A stretch of 40,214 nucleotides of DNA from Microbacterium testaceum (GTDB lineage: Bacteria; Actinomycetota; Actinomycetes; Actinomycetales; Microbacteriaceae), in contig NZ_LDRT01000077.1 of the NCBI RefSeq assembly GCF_001476655.1, positions 1-40,214 of the forward strand. Reading direction: 5' to 3'. Both the position numbers and the translations under genes were made by a program. The notes under the pieces were generated by a model. That model did not search any database and was not told the DNA's origin. It saw nothing but the letters and a program-made list of their open reading frames with translations. This document shows, one piece after another, positions 24,388 through 32,863 of the stretch. The first letter of the stretch is position 1. Each line of letters starts with the position of its first letter.

Positions 24388-25682
24388 CCGTCACCGTCCA
24401 CCGCGCCCGTGCCGTCCTCTCCCCCGGGACTCCCCCTCTCGTCGACGGGGCCGTCGCCGTGCGCGACGGGCGCATCGCGGCGGTCGGCCGCTTCGACGAC
24501 GTCATCAGCGAGTTCCCCGACGCCGCGGTGCACGAAGAGGACGGGGCTCTGACGCCCGGGCTCGTGAACGCGCACACCCACCTGCAGTACACCGACATGG
24601 CCGCGGTGGGACGTGCCGCGCACGACGGTTTCGAGTCGTGGATGGGGGCGTTCATGGAGCTCTACCCCCTCCCGCGCGACTGGAGCGCGTCCGCGGCCGC
24701 GGGAGCGGCCCTGTGCCTGCGCGCGGGAACGACCGCCGTCGCCGAGATCGTCACCGACGCCGAGGCCGGGAGCGCCGTGCACGAGTCGGGATTGCACGGC
24801 ATCGCCTTCTGGGAGGTGCTCGGGTGGACCGAGAGCGCCTGGCGACTCGGCGGGCCCGAGACCGTCCGCGCGCAGCTGGGCGCCCTGCCCACTCCCCCGA
24901 CGGTGGGCCTGTCGCCCCATGCGATCTACTCGCTCGACACCGAGGTCATCCGCGAGCTGTCCCGGCTGGCGGCGGAGTGGGGCGTGCGTCAGCACATCCA
25001 CGCGGCCGAGTCCGCGTGGGAGGACGCCTACGTCCGCACCGGTACCGGCGATCTGGCCGAGCGCTGGCGCGCCAACGGCCGCGGCGAGTTCGCTCTGCTG
25101 AGCGGGAACGGTGTCGGCACGGGAGTCATCCCCTACCTCGATTCCCTCGGCGCCCTCACGCCCACGACCCACCTCGCGCACGGCATCTACGTCGACACCG
25201 ACGACCGCCGACTGCTCCGCGACCGCGGGGTCAGCGTCGCCCTCTGCCCCCGTTCGAATGCGGTCATCGGTCTGGACCCGCCGCCGATCGCGGCCTACCT
25301 CCGCGAGGGCAACGCGATCGCGGTGGGCACCGACTCCCTGTCCTCCTCGCCCAGCCTGTCCATCTGGCACGACGTCGCCGCCCTTCACCGGCTCGCTCGG
25401 GAACAGGGCTACGCCGCCCCGGACCTGCACGCCCGCCTCTTCCACGCCGCCACCGCCGGCGGGGCGCACGCGCTGGGACTGGATGCCGTCGACCCGACCG
25501 GCATCCTGCAGGTCGGTGCCCGCGCCGACCTCGCGGTCTTCCCCGTGTCGGCCACCACTCCCGAGGACGCGCTCGCGGAACTCGTCGAGAACGGCCCCGC
25601 CGAGGCATCCCTCACCGTCGTCGGCGGACACCTCCGCTGGCGCACCCCCGCCCGAGAAGAACGGATGACCGCGAATGTCTGA
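24384..25682 (+). CDS. Metal-dependent amidohydrolase (nucleoside/SAH deaminase type)
   Basis: 432 residues from ATG 24384 (ATGA overlap with the SAHH-like stop). TIM-barrel amidohydrolase of the Trz/Atz and MTA/SAH deaminase group. Metal ligands: LVNAHTHLQYTDM (His64, His66), HIHAAES (about 204-210, metal His and the catalytic Glu), LAHGIYVD (about 262-269) and VGTDSLSSSPSLS (catalytic Asp, about 316). An N-terminal beta-sandwich segment (LVDGAVAVRDGRIAAVGRFD) and a C-terminal one (GARADLAVFPVS) flank the barrel. Relatives deaminate adenine-like rings of adenosine derivatives, so with the SAHH-like neighbour it may deaminate a modified nucleoside. Aminofutalosine deaminase is a close relative, but this genome uses the Men pathway. 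Confidence 0.85.
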   Translation: MTVTVHRARAVLSPGTPPLVDGAVAVRDGRIAAVGRFDDVISEFPDAAVHEEDGALTPGLVNAHTHLQYTDMAAVGRAAHDGFESWMGAFMELYPLPRDWSASAAAGAALCLRAGTTAVAEIVTDAEAGSAVHESGLHGIAFWEVLGWTESAWRLGGPETVRAQLGALPTPPTVGLSPHAIYSLDTEVIRELSRLAAEWGVRQHIHAAESAWEDAYVRTGTGDLAERWRANGRGEFALLSGNGVGTGVIPYLDSLGALTPTTHLAHGIYVDTDDRRLLRDRGVSVALCPRSNAVIGLDPPPIAAYLREGNAIAVGTDSLSSSPSLSIWHDVAALHRLAREQGYAAPDLHARLFHAATAGGAHALGLDAVDPTGILQVGARADLAVFPVSATTPEDALAELVENGPAEASLTVVGGHLRWRTPAREERMTANV

Positions 25683-27042
25683 CCCTCGCCCGCTGCTGTT
25701 CGGCCTCTACGAGCAGGCGTGCGTCGGCAACGGCTCGTCCGCGGCCAGCATGTGGACCCACCCCGCCGACGACCGCCTGTCGGCGACCTCCCTGCGCTAC
25801 TGGACGGACCAGGCCCGCCGTGTCGAGGCCGCGGGCATGGACCTCTTCTTCTTCGGCGACGTCCTGGGGATGTACGACACGTACCGCGGGTCGGCCGCGA
25901 CAGCGATCGCAACGGGCGTCGAACTGCCCGCCCTCGACCCGATGCTGCACATCCCCGCGCTCGCCGCCGTCACCGAGAACCTCGCCTTCGGCACGACGGT
26001 GTCGACGACGTACGAGCACCCTTTCGCGCACGCGCGCCGGTTCTCGACCCTCGACCACCTCACTGACGGGCGCATCGGCTGGAACGTCGTCACGTCGTAC
26101 CTGCCCGGGGCCGCCGCCAACTTCGGTCTCGACGTGCTCGCGCACGACCAGCGCTACGACCGGGCCGACGAGTTCCTCGAGGTCGCCTACGCGCTGTGGG
26201 AGCGCAGCTGGGAAGACGACGCGTTCGTCGGCGACAAGGCTTCGGGCCTGTTCGCCGACCCCGCCAAGGTGCACCGCATCGACCATGAGGGCGAGCACTT
26301 CCGGGTCGCCGGCCCGCACCTGAGCACCCCGTCCCCGCAGCGCACGCCCGTCATCATCCAGGCGGGGTGGTCGCCGCGAGGACGCGAGTTCGCCGCCCGT
26401 CACGCCGAGCTGATCTTCGTGGGCGACAGCGACCCTGTCGCTGTCCGCGAGGGGCTCGCCGGCATCCGCCGCCGCGCCGAGGAGCTGGGCCGGGATGCCG
26501 CGCAGATCCGTGCCGTCGTGGGCATGAACCTCGTGGTGGCCCCGACCGACATCGCCGTGCAGGAGAAGATCGACTCGCTCCAGCAGCACTACTCCCCGGA
26601 GGCGCAGCTCGCGGCCTACGCCGGGTGGGGCGGCATCGATTTCTCGCAGTACGCGGACGACGAGCCCCTGGTCAAGCGTGCGACGAACGCCACGCAGACG
26701 AAGGAGACCCGGCCCGATGCGCCGACGCTCACCGCGGGCGACGTGCGTCGGCAGTTCGCGAAGGTCACCGCCTTCGCGGACGACCGCTTCCTCGGGACGC
26801 CCGATCGCGTCGCCGACGCGATCGGCTCCTTCGTCGAGGAGTCGGGCGTCGACGGCTTCCTGCTGCACCCGTTCCTCTCACCCGCCTCCGTCGAGGACTT
26901 CGCCGAGCTTCTCGTCCCGGCCCTCACCGAGCGCGGTCTGTACGGCAGGTTCCCGAAGGACGGCACGTTCCGCTCGCGCCTGCGCACCGACCGGCGCGAC
27001 CGTCTCGGAGACGACCACCCGGCCCGCGCGCTCCCGCGCTGA
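25675..27042 (+). CDS. NtaA/SnaA/DszA-family FMNH2-dependent monooxygenase
   Basis: 455 residues; the start overlaps the amidohydrolase end by 8 nt. Two-component luciferase-like monooxygenase. Seen: LRYWTDQARRVEAAGMDLFF, ADVLGMY-type segment GDVLGMYDTYRG, EHPFAHARRFSTLDHLTDGR followed by IGWNVVTS, the hallmark of the NtaA/SnaA/DszA group, and TPVIIQAGWSPRGREFAARHAE for flavin phosphate binding. Known members oxidise nitrilotriacetate, pristinamycin, dibenzothiophene sulfone or dimethyl sulfide using FMNH2 from a separate reductase; no reductase gene is present here. C-S or C-N bond cleavage on a nucleoside-derived thioether would fit the operon, but that is inference. Confidence 0.9.
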   Translation: MSDPRPLLFGLYEQACVGNGSSAASMWTHPADDRLSATSLRYWTDQARRVEAAGMDLFFFGDVLGMYDTYRGSAATAIATGVELPALDPMLHIPALAAVTENLAFGTTVSTTYEHPFAHARRFSTLDHLTDGRIGWNVVTSYLPGAAANFGLDVLAHDQRYDRADEFLEVAYALWERSWEDDAFVGDKASGLFADPAKVHRIDHEGEHFRVAGPHLSTPSPQRTPVIIQAGWSPRGREFAARHAELIFVGDSDPVAVREGLAGIRRRAEELGRDAAQIRAVVGMNLVVAPTDIAVQEKIDSLQQHYSPEAQLAAYAGWGGIDFSQYADDEPLVKRATNATQTKETRPDAPTLTAGDVRRQFAKVTAFADDRFLGTPDRVADAIGSFVEESGVDGFLLHPFLSPASVEDFAELLVPALTERGLYGRFPKDGTFRSRLRTDRRDRLGDDHPARALPR

Positions 27043-27074
27043 GGCGAGCGATCGCGCGAGCCGGATGCCCCGAC

Positions 27075-27091
27075 CCCCGCCGCGCGCGGGG
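27075..27091. terminator. GC-rich hairpin between convergent genes
   Basis: CCCCGC (27075-27080) pairs with GCGGGG (27086-27091) around a 5-nt loop, between the monooxygenase and nucleoside hydrolase stops. No T-tract; weak evidence for a terminator. Confidence 0.35.
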
Positions 27092-27120
27092 CGGCGTGAG
27101 GCGAGGGGGGCGAACCCCGT

Positions 27121-28131
27121 TCAGCCGCGCGAGGCCGGACCCGTCGAGAGAGCCTGCACGAAGCGGCGGAGGAACTCCGTCTTGTCGAACGAGGTGACGG
27201 CGCGGACCGACGGCCCGTCGGGGGTCCCCCAGACCAGCGGAAGGCCGTCGCTCGTCAGGGCGATCCGGGTCGCGAGCGAGTCGGCGTACGGGGTGTAGTC
27301 CACCGGTCCCTCGATCCAGCCGGTGACAATCTCGGGGCGGTGCAGCACGACCGTGGCCAGGCCGTCGTGCGCCGAGGAGATCCGACGACCCCACTTGTGC
27401 TGATAGAAGTCGTTGTAGGCGTCGAGCACCTCACCGGCGAAGGTCGCCCACGGGGTGCCGATCCCCCGCAGCACGGAGAGCACGTGCTCATCGAGGATCG
27501 CCTGGGCCGTCACGTTCACGCCCACCATCACGACGTTGCCGTTGTTTCGTGCGCCGAAGACGATCTCGGCCGCCCGCCGGTCATTGGCCGTGTTGGCATC
27601 CGTGAGCGTCGCCCCACCCGGCGCCGGGTAGGGACCCGCCCCGCCCATGATCACGATCGATCGGTACTTCAAGAACAGGTCCGGGTCGCGTTCGAGCGCC
27701 CGAGCGATGTTCGTGAGCGGACCGAGGGGGTGGAGGTCGACCTCGCCCGGGTTCTCCGCGGCGATGCGGACGATGGCATCCACCGCGCTCTCGTCCTCGA
27801 CACGCAGCTCGGCCCTCTCGAAGCGGTCACCGAGACCGTCCGTACCGTGCACGAAGTCGGCGATCGAGGCTTCGCCCTCGATGGGGGCGGCCTCACCGAG
27901 GTGGACGGGGATGTCCTCGCGCCCGGCGAGCCGGAGGACGGTGCGGACGTTGCGCGCGGAGTCCTCTACGGGGGTGTTGCCGTAGATCGTGGTGATCGCC
28001 TCGATCTCGACGTCGGGCTGCGCGAGCAGGTACATGAGCGAGTGGGCGTCGTCGAGACCGGTGTCGGTGTCGACGAGCACGCGCTGACGGGCCCGGGGCG
28101 CGTCGACGGGAGGGACGGGAAGGGATGCCAT
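27121..28131 (-). CDS. Nucleoside hydrolase (IUNH family)
   Basis: 336 residues. Splits ribonucleosides into base and ribose. The Ca-binding motif LVDTDTGLDDAHSL (residues 19-32) holds the Asp cluster, though Thr replaces the usual Pro of DxDPG. Also VHGTDGLGD, the conserved HPLGPLTNIARAL and VIMGGAG segments, ANTANDRRAAEIVF in the place of the EFNxxxDPEAA substrate loop (Asn kept, Glu changed to Asp), and SSAHDGLATVVL with the final Ca-ligand Asp. AGGAG precedes ATG 28131 by 6 nt. Divergent from the ABC importer and convergent with the monooxygenase, so it may act on nucleosides brought in by that transporter. Confidence 0.92.
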   Translation of the reverse strand: MASLPVPPVDAPRARQRVLVDTDTGLDDAHSLMYLLAQPDVEIEAITTIYGNTPVEDSARNVRTVLRLAGREDIPVHLGEAAPIEGEASIADFVHGTDGLGDRFERAELRVEDESAVDAIVRIAAENPGEVDLHPLGPLTNIARALERDPDLFLKYRSIVIMGGAGPYPAPGGATLTDANTANDRRAAEIVFGARNNGNVVMVGVNVTAQAILDEHVLSVLRGIGTPWATFAGEVLDAYNDFYQHKWGRRISSAHDGLATVVLHRPEIVTGWIEGPVDYTPYADSLATRIALTSDGLPLVWGTPDGPSVRAVTSFDKTEFLRRFVQALSTGPASRG

Positions 28132-28337
28132 GAGCGCTCCTGGTGCAGAGATGGGGATGCTCTCAGCCTGCCTGCCCGCGCGCGCTCGCGGGGGCAGGTG
28201 TTACACCGCGTGACGTTCTTGTTCCCTGTTCGTCATGTGGAGGCAGCAGAGTGATCATCGTCGCGGGCTCCCGACCCGCTCCCCCACACAGCACTCAGCG
28301 ATCGGCGATGGCGAGCCGGTCGGGAAACGGACCACCT
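28132..28337. other. 206-bp divergent region between nucleoside hydrolase and ABC importer
   Basis: Holds a GC-rich imperfect inverted repeat at about 28171-28198 (CCTGCCCGCG against CGCGGGGGCAGG), then a less GC-rich stretch around 28203-28230 that could be the importer promoter. No clear operator, riboswitch or small gene seen. An in-frame ATG-less extension upstream of 28338 reads as non-coding. Confidence 0.45.
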
Positions 28338-29576
28338 ATGGCTCTCTCCTCGTCGCGGCTGCGCCGCCTCGCTCTCCCCTCGCTCGGACTCGTGGGCGCG
28401 CTGACGCTGGCGGGGTGCGCAGGCGGGCAGTCGGCCCCGGCGCAGACGGACGGCTTCCAGGGCGTGTCGCTCACGGTGTGGAACAGCATCGACTTCGAGC
28501 CGTACCAGGGCCTGCAGAAGCAGTACTTCGAGGACTGCGCCTCGCAGCTCGGCATCACGGTCGACGTCCAGACGCAGTCGGGCGACTACACGACCAAGCT
28601 GCTGCAGGCGGCCGGTGCGAAGGCGCTTCCCGATGTCGCCCTGCTCTCCACCGACACCCAGCTCCCGCAGCTCGCCTCGCAGGGCGTGCTCGCCGACCTC
28701 GGGCAGTACGACGTCTCCACCGACGGCCTCGCCGAGAGCGTCGCGGGCCTCGGCGACTACGACGGCACCCTGTACGGCCTGCCGGTGCAGGTCGAGGACT
28801 ACGCGATCTTCTACAACAAGGCCGCCTTCGCCGCCGCGGGCGTGCCCGAGACGGCACCGAAGACCTTCGACGACCTCGTGAAGCTCGCCGGTTCGCTCAC
28901 CACCGCGAACCAGAAGGGCATCATCCTGCCCGGGATCGGCGGCGACGGCTCGACGGCGACGTACTTCCTCCCGTTCCTGCTCTCGGCGGGTGGCGACCCC
29001 GCCGACCCGACCAGTCAGGGCGCGGTCGACAGCGTCGACCTCTACAAGAAGCTCGTCGCGAACGGCTCCCTGTCGCCCGAGTTCGTCAACCAGGGCTGGA
29101 AGTCGATCGACCAGTGGACCTCGGGCGCCGCCGCCATGACGGTCTCCGGACCGTGGAACCTCGTCGACACCTCGATCCCCTTCGAGTACGGCACCTTCCC
29201 CTTCCCCACCGCGAAGGCCGGCGAGTCGCCCCGCGCCAACCTCCTCGGGTACGTCTACGGCGTGGGCGCCAACGCCGACCAGCAGAAGGAAGCGGCCGCC
29301 GCCGCCCTGGTGAAGTGCCGCGCCTCCGAGGCCAACCAGATCGACACCGCGACGAAGGGCGGATACATCCCGGCCCTCACCAGCGCCCAGGCCACCTTCG
29401 TCGAGCAGGTGCCCGCGGCCGCCCCGTTCGTGGATGCCGTCGACGGCGCGTACAACACGGCCCAGCTGGGCACGGAGTGGAACACCCTCCAGCAGAAGTA
29501 CGTGGATGCGATCCAATCCGCGACGGTGGGCGGGGAGACCGCGGAATCCGCGCTGAAGCAGGTCGCCGGTCAGTGA
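28338..29576 (+). CDS. ABC transporter solute-binding lipoprotein (family 1)
   Basis: 412 residues from ATG 28338, chosen because it gives a proper lipoprotein signal: basic start SSRLRRLALP, hydrophobic core and lipobox LAGC with Cys27. The mature part is a MalE-type extracellular binding protein: LTVWNSIDFEPYQGLQKQYF, LPDVALLSTDTQLPQLASQG, YGLPVQVEDYAIFYNKAAFA, AAMTVSGPWNL, and KCRASEANQIDTATKGGYIP. Such proteins bind sugars, oligosaccharides or nucleosides; the nearby nucleoside hydrolase slightly favours a nucleoside or ribose-containing ligand. Its stop overlaps the first permease start (GTGA). Confidence 0.92.
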   Translation: MALSSSRLRRLALPSLGLVGALTLAGCAGGQSAPAQTDGFQGVSLTVWNSIDFEPYQGLQKQYFEDCASQLGITVDVQTQSGDYTTKLLQAAGAKALPDVALLSTDTQLPQLASQGVLADLGQYDVSTDGLAESVAGLGDYDGTLYGLPVQVEDYAIFYNKAAFAAAGVPETAPKTFDDLVKLAGSLTTANQKGIILPGIGGDGSTATYFLPFLLSAGGDPADPTSQGAVDSVDLYKKLVANGSLSPEFVNQGWKSIDQWTSGAAAMTVSGPWNLVDTSIPFEYGTFPFPTAKAGESPRANLLGYVYGVGANADQQKEAAAAALVKCRASEANQIDTATKGGYIPALTSAQATFVEQVPAAAPFVDAVDGAYNTAQLGTEWNTLQQKYVDAIQSATVGGETAESALKQVAGQ

Positions 29577-30523
29577 CCGCCACCGATGCGAGAACGGCCG
29601 GCCGGCCGGGGAAATCGTCCCCCGGCCGGCCCCGGCTGTCTCTGGCGGGCCGCACGCGCGCCGAGCTGGCGGGATTCCTCGTACCGGCGTCGGTGTTCTT
29701 CCTCCTCTTCTTCCTGTTCCCCCTGGGGTACGGGATCTTCATGAGCACGACGGAGTTCCGCACCGGCACCTTCATCACCGGACGGGCGCCCTTCGTCGGC
29801 ACCGCGAACTTCGAGGCGATCCTGGCCGAGCCCGTCACGACCCGCGCCCTCGTCAACACGGTCGTGATCACGGTCGTCTCCGTCGTGGTGGAGCTCGTCC
29901 TCGGCCTCGCTCTGGCCCTGCTGTTCTCACGGCGGTTCCCGGGGAACCGCTGGCTGCCCACGCTCATCCTGCTGCCGTGGTTGCTCCCGGCCGTCGTCGT
30001 CGCCACGGTCTGGAAGTCGCTTCTGGCCGGAGAAGGCCCCCTCAACGAGGTGTTGAGGGCCCTGCGCCTTCCGGCCGAAGCGTGGCTCGCCAACCCGGCG
30101 ACGGCTCTTCCCGCCGTCATCGTCGTCGCCGTGTGGGCGAGCCTGCCGTACTGGGCCACGATCCTCGGCGCAGCTCTCAAGCAGGTTCCCGCGGAACAGC
30201 TCGAGGCGGCGCAGTTGGACGGGGCCGGGTCCTGGCGTCGTCTCACGGCGATCGTCCTGCCGACGATCTGGCCGGTCGTCTCGGTCCTCGTGGTCATGAG
30301 CGTCGTGTACACGCTGCTGATCGTGGATCTCGTGCTCGTGCTCACCGCGGGCGGTCCCGCCAACAGCACCGTCACCCTGGGGCTGCTGTCGTACCGGCAG
30401 GCGTTCCAGCAGTTCGAGTTCGGCCTCGGCGGGGCGTACGGAATGCTGCTGCTCGGCATCAGCATCGTGTTCGCGATCGTCTACACCGTCCTGTCGATGC
30501 GCAGGGAGCGTGCCGAACGATGA
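29573..30523 (+). CDS. ABC transporter permease (MalF-like)
   Basis: 316 residues from GTG 29573, overlapping the binding-protein stop by 4 nt. A charged N-terminus (about 30 residues) precedes six TM helices starting at LAGFLVPASVFFLLFFLFPL. The cytoplasmic EAA loop that contacts the ATPase is clear: EAAQLDGAGSWRRLTAI. Pairs with the next gene to form the membrane channel. No ATPase gene is in the operon. Confidence 0.94.
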   Translation: MTATDARTAGRPGKSSPGRPRLSLAGRTRAELAGFLVPASVFFLLFFLFPLGYGIFMSTTEFRTGTFITGRAPFVGTANFEAILAEPVTTRALVNTVVITVVSVVVELVLGLALALLFSRRFPGNRWLPTLILLPWLLPAVVVATVWKSLLAGEGPLNEVLRALRLPAEAWLANPATALPAVIVVAVWASLPYWATILGAALKQVPAEQLEAAQLDGAGSWRRLTAIVLPTIWPVVSVLVVMSVVYTLLIVDLVLVLTAGGPANSTVTLGLLSYRQAFQQFEFGLGGAYGMLLLGISIVFAIVYTVLSMRRERAER

Positions 30524-31398
30524 CCACCCTGCAGTCCACCCCCGTCGCCGCAGCGCCGATCGCCCAGACGGCTCCCCCGGAGCCCCGGCGCCGTCGTCGC
30601 GGTTGGGGGTGGACCCTCGTCACGGTGATCGTGCTGGCGGTCTACCTCTTCCCCGTCTACTGGATGGTCTCGGCGTCGTTCCAACCGTCGGCGAACTCCG
30701 CCGACACCGCGTGGTTCCCGACCTCGCCCGGGCTCGGCGGATACGAGACCGCCCTCGACGACGCCGGCCTCGGCGGCCTGCGGGTGTCGGTGCTCGTGTC
30801 CCTGGGTTCCGTCCTGGTCACCCTCGTCGTCGCGGTCCCCGCGGCGTACGCGCTCAGCCGCCTGCGCTCGCGCGCGGTGAGCCTGGCGCTCATCCTCCTG
30901 CTGCTCGCGCAGATGGTCCCGAGCGTCGTGCTCGCGACCTCGTTCTATGCGATGTTCAACTCGTGGGGCCTGCTGAACACCTTCCTCGGCCTCATCCTCG
31001 CCAACTCCACCGCCGGTGTCCCGTTCGCGATCATCGTCATGCGGGCGTTCATGCTCCGCCTCGACACCGAGGTCATCGAAGCGTCGACCGTCGACGGGCT
31101 CGGACCGATCGGTACGCTCTGGCGGATCGTCATCCCCCTCTCGCGCAACGCCATCGTGACCGCCGGGGTCTTCGCGTTCCTCTTCAGCTGGGGAGACCTC
31201 CTCTTCGGCCTGACCCTGGTCAACCGCAACGAGATGTACCCCGTCTCTGTGCTGATCTACGCCCTGAGCAGCTCCAACCTGAACACGTGGGCGGCGACCA
31301 TGGCCGCCTCGCTCATCGCGAGCGTCCCGGCCCTCGTGGTCATCCTCGCCGCGCAGCGACACGTCAAGGCGGGTCTGTCGGCCGGTGCCGGTCGCTGA
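30520..31398 (+). CDS. ABC transporter permease (MalG-like)
   Basis: 292 residues from ATG 30520 (ATGA overlap with the first permease). Six TM helices with the MalG-type layout: FPVYWMVSASFQPSANS after TM1, PAAYALSRLRSRAVSLALIL, the EAA loop EASTVDGLGPIGTLWRIVIP, and FSWGDLLFGLTLV. The operon ends 40 bp before aspS. Energy would have to come from a shared MsiK-type ATPase encoded elsewhere. Confidence 0.94.
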   Translation: MTTLQSTPVAAAPIAQTAPPEPRRRRRGWGWTLVTVIVLAVYLFPVYWMVSASFQPSANSADTAWFPTSPGLGGYETALDDAGLGGLRVSVLVSLGSVLVTLVVAVPAAYALSRLRSRAVSLALILLLLAQMVPSVVLATSFYAMFNSWGLLNTFLGLILANSTAGVPFAIIVMRAFMLRLDTEVIEASTVDGLGPIGTLWRIVIPLSRNAIVTAGVFAFLFSWGDLLFGLTLVNRNEMYPVSVLIYALSSSNLNTWAATMAASLIASVPALVVILAAQRHVKAGLSAGAGR

Positions 31399-31424
31399 CC
31401 GCACGACGGCCGGGATCCCGCACG

Positions 31425-31430
31425 TAGACT
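31425..31430 (+). promoter_or_regulatory. -10 box (TAGACT) of aspS
   Basis: TAGACT lies 8 nt before GTG 31439, leaving no room for a leader. This supports the GTG start over the upstream in-frame ATG at 31385, which sits inside the permease stop region. Confidence 0.6.
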
Positions 31431-31438
31431 GGTCGATC

Positions 31439-32776
31439 GTGAGCGAACGCGTCCTGGTCAACCAGCTGAAATCCCTCCCCGCCGGCCCCGTCGAGGTGTC
31501 GGGATGGGTCGAAACCGTGCGCGATCAGAAGAAGGTGCAGTTCGTCGTCCTCCGCGACGAGACCGGCGCCGTTCAGCTCGTGAACCCGGCGACCCGCCCC
31601 TCCGAAGAGACGGAGCAGGATGCCGCCGCCCTCGCGCTCACCGAGACGATCGGCGCCCTCGCGACGGGCACATTCCTCACCGTGCGCGGCGAACTCAAGC
31701 ACGACGAGCGCGTGAAGCTCGGCGGGGTCGAGATCAAGGTCGGCGAGCTCGCGATCGCCGCCGCGGCCAACCCCGAGACGCCCATCGCCGCCGACAGCAG
31801 CCCCGACAAGCGCATGGACTGGCGCTTCATCGACCTCCGCCAGCGCCGCAACAACCTCATCTTCCGCGTGCAGACCACGCTCGAGCACGCCATGCGCACG
31901 TACTGGGTCGAGCGCGACTACATCGAGGTGCACTCCCCCAAGCTGATGGCATCCCCCTCGGAGTCGAACGCCGAGCTGTTCGAGGTGCCGTACTTCGAAG
32001 ACAAGACGGCGTACCTCGCGCAGAGCCCGCAGTTCTTCAAGCAGATGGCCCAGGTCGCCGGCTTCGGCAAGATCTTCGAGATCGCCCCGGCGTTCCGCGC
32101 CGACCCGTCGTTCACGAGCCGGCACGCGACCGAGTTCACCTCGATCGACGCCGAGATCAGCTGGATCGACTCGCACGAAGACGTCGCGCGCATGCAGGAG
32201 GAACTGCTGCAGACCGCGTTCCAGGCCGTCGCCGACAAGCACGGTGCCGAGATCCAGGAGCTGTTCGGCATCGAGGTGCAGGTGCCGACCCTGCCCTTCC
32301 CGCGCATCCCGCTCGCCGAGGCGCGCGAGATCGTCGCCGCGCGCGGCTACGAGATCCCCCGCACCGACGGCGACCTCGACCCCGAAGGCGAACGCCAGAT
32401 CGCGGCCCACGTCGCCGAGACGTTCGGTCACCAGTTCGTCTTCATCACCGACTACCACCCCGAGATCCGCGCTTTCTACCACATGCGCGATGAGGAGACC
32501 GGGCTGACCAAGTCGTACGACCTGCTCTTCAACGGTGTCGAGATCACGACCGGCGCGCAGCGCGAGCACCGCGTCGACGTGCTGATCGAGCAGGCGAAGG
32601 AGAAGGGTCTCGACCCCGAGCACCTCGACTTCTACCTCGACTTCTTCCGCTTCGGCGCCCCGCCGCACGGCGGCTTCGGCATGGGCCTCGCCCGCGTGCT
32701 GATGCTGCTGCTCGGCGAATCGTCGATCCGCGAGGTCACCTACCTCTTCCGCGGCCCGACCCGCCTCGCCCCCTGA
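31439..32776 (+). CDS. aspS: Aspartyl-tRNA synthetase, archaeal/non-discriminating type
   Basis: 445 residues from GTG 31439 (VSERVLVNQLKSL). Charges tRNA-Asp and, in this type, probably also tRNA-Asn with aspartate for later amidation by GatCAB. N-terminal OB-fold anticodon domain: VSGWVETVRDQKKVQFVVLR. Class II core: motif 1 near RTYWVERDYIEVHSPKLM, YLAQSPQFFKQMAQVAGF, motif 2 around FEIAPAFRADPSFTSRHATE, EFTSIDAEISWI, and motif 3 GFGMGLARVLMLLLG. Its length, and the lack of the large GAD insert of bacterial AspRS, put it with the archaeal-type enzymes. A strong terminator follows. Confidence 0.9.
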   Translation: MSERVLVNQLKSLPAGPVEVSGWVETVRDQKKVQFVVLRDETGAVQLVNPATRPSEETEQDAAALALTETIGALATGTFLTVRGELKHDERVKLGGVEIKVGELAIAAAANPETPIAADSSPDKRMDWRFIDLRQRRNNLIFRVQTTLEHAMRTYWVERDYIEVHSPKLMASPSESNAELFEVPYFEDKTAYLAQSPQFFKQMAQVAGFGKIFEIAPAFRADPSFTSRHATEFTSIDAEISWIDSHEDVARMQEELLQTAFQAVADKHGAEIQELFGIEVQVPTLPFPRIPLAEAREIVAARGYEIPRTDGDLDPEGERQIAAHVAETFGHQFVFITDYHPEIRAFYHMRDEETGLTKSYDLLFNGVEITTGAQREHRVDVLIEQAKEKGLDPEHLDFYLDFFRFGAPPHGGFGMGLARVLMLLLGESSIREVTYLFRGPTRLAP

Positions 32777-32803
32777 GAGTCGACGTTCAGGGTTCGAGCG
32801 ACC

Positions 32804-32831
32804 GACGCCCGGGGTTCACTCCCCGGGCGTC
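32804..32831 (+). terminator. Terminator after aspS
   Basis: Perfect 11-bp stem GACGCCCGGGG (32804-32814) with CCCCGGGCGTC (32821-32831), 6-nt loop, 28 bp after the aspS stop. Confidence 0.85.
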
Positions 32832-32851
32832 GTCACGTCATGACACGCTCC

Positions 32852-32857
32852 TAGCGT
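32852..32857 (+). promoter_or_regulatory. -10 box (TAGCGT) of the MalK-like pseudo-ATPase gene
   Basis: TAGCGT lies 6 nt before ATG 32864; GGGTCC between them is no ribosome site. Likely leaderless transcript. Confidence 0.5.
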
Positions 32858-32863
32858 GGGTCC

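Noticed and set aside
24384..25682. Aminofutalosine deaminase of the alternative (futalosine) menaquinone pathway
   Set aside because: The same window holds menA, menB, menC, menD and menE of the classical pathway, and no mqn genes are seen.
22243..26323. Long overlapping frames opposite or out of phase with the SAHH-like operon (669, 622 and 764 codons)
   Set aside because: All are shadows of genes with recognisable motifs and tight stop/start coupling.
28171..28198. Riboswitch or strong terminator in front of the ABC importer
   Set aside because: Only one imperfect GC-rich stem with a bulge; no further pairing, T-tract or recognisable riboswitch core.
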